A DNA stretch of 64,000 bases from Chloroflexota bacterium. GTDB lineage: Bacteria; Chloroflexota; Ktedonobacteria; Ktedonobacterales; JADMIN01. Numbering within the stretch: the first letter of the stretch is position 1; each line of letters begins with the position of its first letter. Position numbers and translations under genes: made by a program. Below, in pieces: positions 39,589 to 47,137 of this stretch. The notes beneath the pieces are model-generated. The model worked only from the letters and a program-made list of their open reading frames with translations, ran no database searches and was not told the origin of the DNA. The stretch lies in contig JAJPKE010000007.1 of assembly GCA_021323855.1 (NCBI GenBank), positions 53,370 through 117,369 of the forward strand, written 5' to 3'.

Positions 39589-41130
39589 ATGGAGACGGTT
39601 CTCGTACATCGGGCAGACGAAGCAGAGACAGAAACGAGACTGTCCGGTGGCAACCGGAGACGCTGGCTGGCGCTGATCGTGCTGTGCCTCGGCTCCCTGA
39701 TGATCGTCCTCGATAGCACCATTGTGAATGTCGCGCTTCCCTCTATCCGCCAGGACCTCGGCTTCTCGCAGACCACGCTGGCCTGGGTCGTGAACGCGTA
39801 TCTGCTGACCTTCGGCGGCTTCCTGCTGCTGGGTGGCCGGCTGGGCGACCTCTTCGGCCACCGGCGCCTGTTCCTCGCTGGCATCGCACTCTTCAGCGCA
39901 GCCTCGCTCATCTGCGGCCTGTCGGAATCACAGCCGTTGCTGGTTGGCGCGCGGGCGGTGCAAGGGCTGGGCGGCGCGGTCGTCTCGGCGGTCTCGCTCT
40001 CGCTGATTATGAATCTCTTCACCGAGCCGGCGGACCGGGCGAAGGCGATGGGCGTCTTCGGTTTCGTCGCGGCGGGCGGCGGCAGCATCGGCGTGCTGCT
40101 CGGCGGCGTCCTGACGAGCGCGCTCAACTGGCACTGGGTCTTCCTCGTCAACATCCCCATCGGCGCGGCGGTCTGCGTCTTCTCGCTGCTGCTGTTGCCG
40201 GCCTCGCGTGGCGCGGCCAGCAATAACCAACACCTCGACATTGCCGGCGCTATCACCGTAACGGCTGCGCTGATCCTCGCCGTCTACGCCATCGTCAACG
40301 GCAACGTCGCCGGTTGGCTCTCCGCGCAGACGCTCGGCCTGCTGGCTGCGGCTGCGGCGCTGCTGGTGATCTTCCTACGCATCGAGTCGCGCGTTCCCTC
40401 GCCGCTGATTCCACTGGCGCTCTTCCGGCTGCGCAATCTGGCGACCGCCAACGTTATCGGTGTCCTTTGGACCGCTGCGATGTTCGCCTGGTTCTTCCTG
40501 GCGGCGCTCTACCTGCAACTGGTGCTGGGATATCATCCGCTGCAAGTTGGGCTTGCCTTCCTGCCAGCCAACCTGATTATGGCGGTGTTTTCACTTGGCT
40601 TCTCCGCCAGGCTGGTGATGCGCTTCGGCGTCAAGCGGACATTGGTGGCCGGATTGGGGCTGGCGGCTATTGGGCTGCTGCTCTTTGTGCGTGCGCCGCT
40701 CGGTGGCAACTTCCTCCTTGACGTACTGCCGAATATGATCCTGCTCGGTCTGGGCGCTGGCATCGCCTTCAATCCGGTGCTGCTGGCTGCCATGAATGAT
40801 GTCGAGCCGAGCGAATCGGGCCTGGCCTCGGGCGTCTTCAACACCTCGTTCATGATGGGCGGCGCGCTTGGCCTCGCCATTCTCGCCAGCCTTGCCGCCT
40901 CGCGCACCAGTGGTCTGCTGGCCGGTGGCGCTGCGCCGCTCGCCGCGCTCAATGGCGGCTACCACGCTGCCTTCTTTGCAGGCGCGCTCTTCGCCGCCAC
41001 AGCCTCTGCGCTCGGTGCGCTCTTCCTGCGCATGAACGCGGCTGGCAGCGCCGAATCCGCTCCTGATGATGTGGAATCTCCGGAGCCAGTAACCTCTGAG
41101 CAATCGCTGGAAGTTGCCGGCTGCCGCTAA
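39589..41130 (+). CDS. MFS multidrug exporter, EmrB/QacA-like (DHA2)
   Basis: 513 residues with 14 predicted helices. Typical opening SLMIVLDSTIVNVALPSIRQ (motif D1), GGRLGDLFGHRRLFL (motif A) and GSIGVLLGGVLTSALNWHWV (motif C) define a DHA2 drug/proton antiporter. GAGGGG lies close before the ATG. It is not homologous enough to the other DHA2 gene at 37-38.5 kb to be a recent duplicate by eye. Confidence 0.93.
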   Translation: METVLVHRADEAETETRLSGGNRRRWLALIVLCLGSLMIVLDSTIVNVALPSIRQDLGFSQTTLAWVVNAYLLTFGGFLLLGGRLGDLFGHRRLFLAGIALFSAASLICGLSESQPLLVGARAVQGLGGAVVSAVSLSLIMNLFTEPADRAKAMGVFGFVAAGGGSIGVLLGGVLTSALNWHWVFLVNIPIGAAVCVFSLLLLPASRGAASNNQHLDIAGAITVTAALILAVYAIVNGNVAGWLSAQTLGLLAAAAALLVIFLRIESRVPSPLIPLALFRLRNLATANVIGVLWTAAMFAWFFLAALYLQLVLGYHPLQVGLAFLPANLIMAVFSLGFSARLVMRFGVKRTLVAGLGLAAIGLLLFVRAPLGGNFLLDVLPNMILLGLGAGIAFNPVLLAAMNDVEPSESGLASGVFNTSFMMGGALGLAILASLAASRTSGLLAGGAAPLAALNGGYHAAFFAGALFAATASALGALFLRMNAAGSAESAPDDVESPEPVTSEQSLEVAGCR

Positions 41131-41166
41131 TAGCGCATAGCAAACTACCAGACTAATGTACACGCG

Positions 41167-41225
41167 ACCCCTCCTCTTTTGCAAGGAGGGGTCTCTGGTT
41201 CCCCCTCTCCCGCGAGGAGAGGGGG
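41167..41225. repeat. Two hairpins of the CCCCCTCTCC repeat family, bidirectional terminator position
   Basis: ACCCCTCCT/AGGAGGGGT (41167-41192) and a perfect 10-bp CCCCCTCTCC/GGAGAGGGGG (41201-41225), followed by TTAGGGGGTGAGG. They lie between two convergent genes, where they could end transcription from both sides. Confidence 0.75.
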
Positions 41226-41239
41226 TTAGGGGGTGAGGA

Positions 41240-42496
41240 TCAGAAGCAGCAACAGGCGGCGATGGCGCGTTGATCGGCGGTCAATTCCTGGTAGAGCGCG
41301 CGCACCTCGTCACCGATGCGCCGCCAGTCGAAGCGTTCGACCGAGGCGCGGGCATTGGCAGCCAGATGCGCCAGCAAGAAGCGGTCGCTCAGCGTCTCAT
41401 CCAGCCGCTCCGCGATATATTCGGGGCAGCGCCAGGGCATCAGCACACCGTTCTCGCCGTCGTGGATGATGCTCGGCAGGCCACCCACCTGTGTCGCCAG
41501 CACCGGCGTCCCGCAAGCCAGCGATTCCACAGCGGCCAACCCGAAGCTCTCATAGCGCGACGTGACGACCAGCGCATCGGCGGCGCGATAATAGTTCAGC
41601 AACTCCGGCGGCTGCACCGCGCCAGGGAACGAGACTCGTTCCGCGATGCCAAGTTCTTCAGCATACGCGCGCAACCGCTCCACTTCTGGGTCGCCCTGCG
41701 GATTGCCGCCAACGATGGTCAGCCGCGCCGGTGTCTGCATCGCGGCAACGCTTTCCAGCAGCAGATCAAGTCCTTTGATGGGATCGAGCCGGCCCACGAA
41801 GAGCAGCATTGGCGTCTCACCGGGCGCGACCATGCGGCGCGCGGCGCAGCGTTCGGCGGCGGTCCCCGGCGTAAAGGTGCGCAGGTCTACGCCGCAGGGA
41901 ATGATGCTCAGCCGGCTGCTGGGCAGGCCATAGAGTTTGCGCAGTTGTTCGCGTTCGTGTTCGGTGGAGACGCTGATGCGGTCCACGCAGGCGGCGATGC
42001 GGCCCTCGTATTCGATGCGCACCAGTCCGGCGGGCGTCTCGGCGCTGGCGCTGTTGCCATATTGCTGCGCCTTCAGCCGCTCGACGGTGTGGAACATCGT
42101 CACATGCGGCACATCCCATTCACGCGCCAACGACATCCCGGCGACGGCGGAGAGCCAGTAGTGGCTGTGAATGATGTCGTAGCCATGTCCCTGCCGTTCG
42201 GCGAAGCGCGCAACTCTGCGGGTGAAATCCTCGACATAGGGAAAGAGTTCAGCCGGCGGGAGATTGGTCTCTGGTCCGGCGGGAATATGAATCAGGCGTA
42301 CCTGGTCGTTGAGCCATTGAATCGGAGGAAGCGAGGGATCGGAGCGCCGGGTGAAGATGTCTACATACATACTGCCACTGCCCAGTTCACGCGCCAGCTC
42401 GCGGACATAGACGTTCATGCCGCCGGCGTCGCGGGTGCGGCCAAGCTGCGCCAGTGGTGAGGTATGCAGGCTTATCATTGCGACTCGAAAGCACAT
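41240..42496 (-). CDS. Glycosyltransferase family 4, MshA/sucrose-synthase-like
   Basis: 418 residues with the GT-B fold. The N-terminal MISLHTSPLAQLG...DAGGMNVYVREL matches the D-inositol-3-phosphate glycosyltransferase (MshA) and sucrose-phosphate-synthase group. The C-terminal half has FVGRLDPIKGLDLLLE and the E-x7-E element SRYESFGLAAVESLACGTPV. It uses a nucleotide sugar; the acceptor is unproven, and mycothiol synthesis cannot be assumed. The C-terminus has three consecutive Cys. ATG 42496 follows GAGGTG. Confidence 0.88.
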   Translation of the reverse strand: MCFRVAMISLHTSPLAQLGRTRDAGGMNVYVRELARELGSGSMYVDIFTRRSDPSLPPIQWLNDQVRLIHIPAGPETNLPPAELFPYVEDFTRRVARFAERQGHGYDIIHSHYWLSAVAGMSLAREWDVPHVTMFHTVERLKAQQYGNSASAETPAGLVRIEYEGRIAACVDRISVSTEHEREQLRKLYGLPSSRLSIIPCGVDLRTFTPGTAAERCAARRMVAPGETPMLLFVGRLDPIKGLDLLLESVAAMQTPARLTIVGGNPQGDPEVERLRAYAEELGIAERVSFPGAVQPPELLNYYRAADALVVTSRYESFGLAAVESLACGTPVLATQVGGLPSIIHDGENGVLMPWRCPEYIAERLDETLSDRFLLAHLAANARASVERFDWRRIGDEVRALYQELTADQRAIAACCCF

Positions 42497-43005
42497 GCTT
42501 AGCACCTCACCGTCTGCGCGGCTGTGGTGCGCGCTCTCTCGCAGATGCGCGGCCACCGGCCTTCGCTGGCCTGGACCGCTTGCGCCTCCGTCGCATCCTG
42601 GGACAGCATCATCTGCCCCATTTTTTCGTATTGCATGGGTATGGGTATCCTCGTAATCCTCACCCCTGGCCCCTCTCCTCGCAAGGAGAGGGGTGCCCGA
42701 AGGGCGGGGTGAGGATAGCTAGGGCTGAGACGTTGCACACGTCCCCGCCAATACTTCCCTTAGTATACCGTAGAAATGATGCCACTGCCAGCCGGTACGA
42801 CCCAGGACGACTCAGGAATATTCGCCGCCTGATCTTTTGCCACGCGGGAACGCGCTATTGGGCTATGCTGCTTGACGGGGCCGCCGCTGAACGCGGATAA
42901 TAGCGGGGGATGAGACCCCGACCAGGCGCTTTCTCTCACCAGGTTTATTTTTGGCTCTATGGGTCGGGGACATGAAACCGGCAGGATGAGGCAGGGGATG
43001 GGCAG
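42497..43005. other. Divergent spacer with a long palindromic repeat
   Basis: About 510 bases between the minus-strand glycosyltransferase and the plus-strand TPR gene. It contains the repeat at 42656-42716; otherwise nothing protein-like. AGGGG lies before the TPR gene's ATG. Confidence 0.6.
42656..42716. repeat. Long nested palindrome, CTCACCCC family
   Basis: Outer arms ATCCTCACCCC (42656-42666) and GGGGTGAGGAT (42706-42716); inner stem CCCCTCTCCT-CGCA-AGGAGAGGGG (42670-42693). It lies upstream of both divergent genes, so it is not simply a terminator. Confidence 0.8.
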
Positions 43006-45237
43006 ATGGGGCTGAGTGACACCCTTCGCAATATCGAAGCGGAAATTGCCGCTGGCCACCCGGAGCAGGCGCTCTCGCTTTGCCTGGAGCTACAAACACG
43101 CTACCCCCGCGCGCTTGCCGTGCAGCGCGTGCTGGGTGAGGCATATCTCGCGCTGCGCAAGCCACGCGAGGCGCTGGGCGCGCTGGACCGCGCCCTGGCC
43201 GGCAACCCCGAAGATGCCCGCGCCTGCTGTGCCCGCGCCATCGTGCAGCAGATTCACGGCGACGCCATCTCTGCGCTGAAATGGTATCGCCGCGCCTGCG
43301 ACATCACCCCGGACGATCAGGTCTTGCGCAGCGCCTACCGCGAACTGGCTGCCTCTCAGGGTCAGCCGGCCTATCGCCCGACGCGCATGGGGCTGGCGCG
43401 GCTCTATCTGCGCGGCGACCTCTTCTCCCATGCCATCCGTGAGTGGGAATCGCTGCTGGCTGAGGAGCCAGATTCATTAGAGGCGCAGGTGGGATTGGCG
43501 GAAACCCTCTGGCGTGCGCGTCACTTCCAGGCGGCTGTGGACCACAGTGAGCGCATCCTCGTCAATTCGCCATCCTGCGTGAAGGCGATGATGATTCTGG
43601 CGATCATCGCGCATGAGGAGGGTCGCGTGGAGGAGGCGCAACGCCTGGTGCGCCGCACCGCCGACCTGGACCCCGATTGTCGCATTGGTCAGGCGCTCTG
43701 CGCAGACCGGCTGGCGGCGGGAGACCGCGCGCTGCGCCTGTTGCTGCTGGGCGAGGAAGCATCCGCCGGACGCGAAGCAGTCTCCTCGCGTCCCCTTGCC
43801 GCTGCGCCACGGTCGCAACCCTTGCCAGAACCGACGGTGCTACGCAGTGGCGCGAGTCGCTCGCAGCCACTCGGCGGCGCCACTGCCATACCACAAGCAC
43901 CACAGCCACAACCAACGCAACCGCAACTGCCGCAGCGAGGCAACAATTTGCCGGCGAACTTCCGCAGCATCTTCGCTGAGACGGAATATATGCTCTGGGG
44001 CCGGGAGACCGATGAATTGGGCGCGGTGTCGCCCACGTCACCCGTGTCATCACCCATGTCACAGATGCCGCAAGCAGCACAAGCAGCACAAGCGGCGCCT
44101 CTGTCACAGCCGCCACAGATGCCGCAAATGCCGCAAATGCCACAGCCGCAGGGTGGCATGCCACCCACCACCGGCAGCCTACGCGACGACCAGTTCGCGC
44201 GCTCGAATGTCTTCGTGCCGCCGGTGCTACGCGATCAGGATGCCAACCTGGACGAGACGGAGACGCGCACCTCGATCAACTTCGTGAACTGGCTCCAGGC
44301 GCAGGGCGCGCTTCAGGAAGGCCAGTACGGCGCGCCGCTGCAACGCGCGCCACTCTCGCGTCCGCTGGCGCCGCAACCCGTTCCACCAGCGCCAGCGCAG
44401 ATGCCCGCCTGGGGAAATCCAGCGGGCCAAACGGGGCAGACAGGGCAACAGCAGATATTGCCGATGGCGCAGCAACCGTTGCCGCCTATGTCACCTATGT
44501 CACCAGCGCCGCAGCAGACCCAACAGGCTCAGGCACAGACTCAACAGGCGCAGCAAACGCGCCAGACTCGTCCAGTGCCGCAACTGACGGAGGAGATGGA
44601 GACGGGACCGTTGCCGCCGCCCACCTCGGAAGACCTGCGCCAGATGTTCGCTGAACTCGAACCGGAGACAGGCAGGCAGCGAGTCGCTGAGGCAGCGGTG
44701 GCAATGACGAACGCAGGGCCATCAGTGGCGGACCGGCGGCGAGAGGCTGACTCTGAAGTGCCTGTGCTGACACCGCAAGCGTTGGAAGAGCAGTTCACCG
44801 GCTCTGGCTTTCACGAAGCAGACACATCGGCAACAGCATCGTCGCTTGAGGCGGACACATCTGCCGCTGGAGCATACGCAGCCTTTGCGAACGACCATCA
44901 ACGGGCGGAGCCAGCCACGCCGCCTGAACCGGAACTGCTTGTGCCAGCGGAAGAACCGGAACCAGCGGACTATCCTGCGCGCCTGGAACGTGCCCGCCAG
45001 CGCCGCGAGGCCGGGCAAATGGACGATGCGCTCAATGATTACCGGCTGATCCTCAAGAATGCGCCTGATCTGCTCGGTGACGTAGTAGATGATCTGAACG
45101 AGAGCCTGGAAGAAGCGCCAGATCATCCAGAACTCCATCGCCTGCTGGGTGATGCGCATATCCGCCAGGGAAACTATCTCCAGGCGCTGGAAGCGTATAA
45201 TCGGGCGGTCGCACTGACACAGGCGCAGAACGGCTAG
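43006..45237 (+). CDS. TPR scaffold protein with Pro/Gln/Met-rich centre
   Basis: 743 residues. The N-terminal 1-240 is a run of TPR helices (ALGALDRALAGNPEDARACC, HAIREWESLLAEEPDSLEAQ, AAVDHSERILVNSPSCVKAM). The centre (about 255-530) is low complexity, rich in Pro, Gln, Ala and Met. The C-terminus (about 660-743) has a second TPR block (HPELHRLLGDAHIRQGNYLQ). There is no signal peptide or membrane segment. It immediately precedes the Roadblock gene, with only a palindromic repeat between them, and is likely a cytoplasmic scaffold working with it. Confidence 0.82.
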   Translation: MGLSDTLRNIEAEIAAGHPEQALSLCLELQTRYPRALAVQRVLGEAYLALRKPREALGALDRALAGNPEDARACCARAIVQQIHGDAISALKWYRRACDITPDDQVLRSAYRELAASQGQPAYRPTRMGLARLYLRGDLFSHAIREWESLLAEEPDSLEAQVGLAETLWRARHFQAAVDHSERILVNSPSCVKAMMILAIIAHEEGRVEEAQRLVRRTADLDPDCRIGQALCADRLAAGDRALRLLLLGEEASAGREAVSSRPLAAAPRSQPLPEPTVLRSGASRSQPLGGATAIPQAPQPQPTQPQLPQRGNNLPANFRSIFAETEYMLWGRETDELGAVSPTSPVSSPMSQMPQAAQAAQAAPLSQPPQMPQMPQMPQPQGGMPPTTGSLRDDQFARSNVFVPPVLRDQDANLDETETRTSINFVNWLQAQGALQEGQYGAPLQRAPLSRPLAPQPVPPAPAQMPAWGNPAGQTGQTGQQQILPMAQQPLPPMSPMSPAPQQTQQAQAQTQQAQQTRQTRPVPQLTEEMETGPLPPPTSEDLRQMFAELEPETGRQRVAEAAVAMTNAGPSVADRRREADSEVPVLTPQALEEQFTGSGFHEADTSATASSLEADTSAAGAYAAFANDHQRAEPATPPEPELLVPAEEPEPADYPARLERARQRREAGQMDDALNDYRLILKNAPDLLGDVVDDLNESLEEAPDHPELHRLLGDAHIRQGNYLQALEAYNRAVALTQAQNG

Positions 45238-45241
45238 CGTT

Positions 45242-45298
45242 CTCACCCCGGCCTTGCGGCCACCCTTCTCCTTGTGAGGAGAGGGGCCGGGGGTGAGG
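45242..45298. repeat. CTCACCCC-family palindrome between TPR and Roadblock genes
   Basis: CTCACCCCGGCC (45242-45253) pairs with GGCCGGGGGTGAG (45286-45298) around an inner TTCTCC/GGAGAG stem. Its right end GAGGAG provides the ribosome binding site of the next gene. Confidence 0.75.
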
Positions 45299-45306
45299 AG
45301 CAGGGG

Positions 45307-45663
45307 GTGAACTTCGTGGAGACCATCTTACAACGACTCTTGGGGATTGAAGGCGTCACCGGCGCGCTGCTCGTGGGCAAGGATGGGCTGGTCGTGGCAA
45401 GCACGATGGAAGGCGACGATGAGGAGTTCCTCGCCGCGATGGCCGCCGCCTCCTATGACTCCGCCGGACGTTACATCGCGCAGCTTGGCATCGGTGACGT
45501 GCGCCACGCCATCTACGAAACGGCCACCGGCACCGTGCAGGTGACGGACGGCGGCGAGCTGCTGATCGTCGTGCGCTCGAATACGGCGGCGAATATGGGG
45601 CGCATCCGCATGGAGTGCATCCAGGCCAGCCTGCGCCTCTCCGAGCAGATCGGCAGCTACTAG
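45307..45663 (+). CDS. Roadblock/LC7-domain protein
   Basis: 118 residues, a single Roadblock/LC7 (MglB-like) alpha-beta fold: ETILQRLLGIEGVTGALLVG, GLVVASTMEGD, the long central helix and GELLIVVRSNTAANMGRIRM. Such proteins dimerise and act as GTPase-activating or scaffold partners of small Ras/Rab-like GTPases. No MglA-type GTPase is in the window. The GTG at 45307 is chosen; the GAGGAG seven bases upstream comes from the end of a dispersed repeat. It is co-oriented with the TPR gene and ndk. Confidence 0.88.
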   Translation: MNFVETILQRLLGIEGVTGALLVGKDGLVVASTMEGDDEEFLAAMAAASYDSAGRYIAQLGIGDVRHAIYETATGTVQVTDGGELLIVVRSNTAANMGRIRMECIQASLRLSEQIGSY

Positions 45664-45793
45664 CTGTTTCTCGCGCCATTTCCCCTAGGCCGTTGTGCAG
45701 CAGGCGGCGGCATGCGGTACACTACGAGACGGCTGTATCCAGGCCACCTATCCCTGTGCGGGAAGATACTATTTGATTTCGAGGAGAAACTTC

Positions 45794-46246
45794 GTGGAGC
45801 GTACGCTCATTATCGTAAAACCAGACGGCGTGCAGCGCGGGCTGATCGGCCAGGTGTTGAGCCGTTTCGAGGCGCGTGGATTCAAGCTCGCCGGCCTCAA
45901 GCTGATGCAGATTCCGCGCGAACTGGCGGAGCGCCATTACGCCGAACACCAGGGCAAGCCCTTCTATGAGGGCCTTGTCTCGTTCATTACCTCCGGCCCC
46001 GTCGTCGTCGGCGTGGTGGAGGGTCCGGGCGCCATCGCCACTGTGCGCGCGATGATGGGCGCGACCAATCCCGCCAACGCCGCCCCCGGCACGATTCGCG
46101 GCGACTACGCCGTCACCGTCAGCTACAACATCATCCACGGCTCCGACGGCCCGGAGTCCGCGCAGCGCGAGGTCGGCCTGTTCTTCAACGCGAACGAACT
46201 GGTGGACTACAGCCGCGTCACCGACTCCTGGGTGATTGACCAATAG
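45794..46246 (+). CDS. ndk: Nucleoside diphosphate kinase
   Basis: Transfers the gamma phosphate of ATP to other (d)NDPs through a phospho-His. 150 residues, full length: [19 protein letters not shown] at the start, then the active-site segment [20 protein letters not shown] with the catalytic His. The GTG at 45794, with GAGGAG seven bases upstream, fixes the start. It follows the Roadblock gene by 130 bases and ends in a strong terminator. Confidence 0.97.
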   Translation: MERTLIIVKPDGVQRGLIGQVLSRFEARGFKLAGLKLMQIPRELAERHYAEHQGKPFYEGLVSFITSGPVVVGVVEGPGAIATVRAMMGATNPANAAPGTIRGDYAVTVSYNIIHGSDGPESAQREVGLFFNANELVDYSRVTDSWVIDQ

Positions 46247-46270
46247 CGCGCATTGTGTCTGTTACCACGC

Positions 46271-46304
46271 AAAGCCTCTCCCGTCATTGGCAGGGAGAGG
46301 CTTT
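46271..46304 (+). terminator. Intrinsic terminator after ndk
   Basis: AAAGCCTCTCCC (46271-46282) and GGGAGAGGCTTT (46293-46304) form a perfect 12-bp stem with a 10-nt loop, 24 bases past the stop, ending in a short T-run. Confidence 0.87.
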
Positions 46305-46494
46305 GTCATTGCTTTCCTCTGCTCCACCAGATTTGCCTCCTCCATCGCTAACTCTGGCATGCCGATTGCAACATTTTACGTATCGTTAACGCCTTGTTAA
46401 CCTCGTTTCATCCTTACCGGCCCTCATGACGACAGCGGCAAGGATCGGCCATTTAAGGCGTTTTATGGCATGTATGGAGTAATGGAGGTAGGTT

Positions 46495-46824
46495 ATGGAG
46501 TTCGAAGATTTCCTGGAACCAGAGGTTGGCATTGCGGCGGCGGTAGTCGCAGCCATCGCATCGCCCAGGGTGCGCAAGCTCTTGCGGCGAGGAGCCGTCT
46601 ACGGGGTGGCCGGTGTCCTCATGGCGGGAGACGCCGTGACCTCATTGGCAAAGGGCGTTCGAGATGGGGCGCAGAACGTCGCGGTGCAGGCGGCGCAGCG
46701 AAACCAGCAGAACCAGCAAAATGGGCAGAGCGAGCGGAACGGCAAGGTACATGCCACCTCGCGCGACACGGAGCGCCACGATACCAAAGAATCGGACGCC
46801 GAGAATATCGAGAGCGAAGGCTAG
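46495..46824 (+). CDS. Small membrane-associated protein upstream of P-type ATPase
   Basis: 109 residues. An acidic start (MEFEDFLEPEVG), a glycine/alanine helix pair (IAAAVVAAIASP and YGVAGVLMAGDAVTSLAKG) and a polar Gln/Asn/Glu/Asp-rich tail. The layout recalls DUF5132/DUF1490-type small proteins found beside metal P-type ATPases (the mycobacterial PacL proteins belong to DUF1490), but sequence identity is not established. GGAGG six bases upstream supports the ATG. First gene of a three-gene operon, 16 bases before the next. Confidence 0.75.
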   Translation: MEFEDFLEPEVGIAAAVVAAIASPRVRKLLRRGAVYGVAGVLMAGDAVTSLAKGVRDGAQNVAVQAAQRNQQNQQNGQSERNGKVHATSRDTERHDTKESDAENIESEG

Positions 46825-46840
46825 CGGAGGCTGAGGATTT

Positions 46841-47119
46841 ATGGCTACTTCTTCACATGATACGCAGCCGCAAGAAACGTCGCTGCCGCCGGCAATGGAC
46901 CGCGCTGAGGAGTTAGTGAACGTGGCGAGCCAGCGGGTCGAGCATTACGCCTCGCTCGCTGGCAAGCAACTCCAAAAATGGCTGGCGCTCGCGCGTGAGG
47001 AGGGCGAAGACATCTGGGCGGAGGCGCAGCATATTCGCCAGGGCAACCGCCAGACGCAAACGCAGGCGCAAACGACCCCACGAAAGAGCAAGGCTAACCA
47101 CGGTAAGCATACCTCATAA
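46841..47119 (+). CDS. Small Glu/Ala-rich helical protein, operon partner of P-type ATPase
   Basis: 92 residues with no membrane helix. The centre (RAEELVNVASQRVEHYASLA and on to REEGEDIWAEAQHIRQG) is a long amphipathic, probably coiled-coil helix, and the tail is Gln/Thr/Lys-rich with three His (one at the centre, two near the end). I recognise no family. GAGGATTT directly precedes the ATG. It lies 18 bases before the ATPase gene, so co-expression is very likely. Confidence 0.72.
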   Translation: MATSSHDTQPQETSLPPAMDRAEELVNVASQRVEHYASLAGKQLQKWLALAREEGEDIWAEAQHIRQGNRQTQTQAQTTPRKSKANHGKHTS

Positions 47120-47137
47120 CCAGCAGACAGCAGAGAC

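Noticed and set aside
41270..42460. 396-codon plus-strand frame
   Set aside because: Antisense shadow of the family 4 glycosyltransferase; composition is Arg/Gln/His-rich with no domain.
34666..42556. Genomic island or prophage
   Set aside because: Repeats and a HEPN/MNT pair are present, but there is no integrase, transposase, tRNA target or phage gene.
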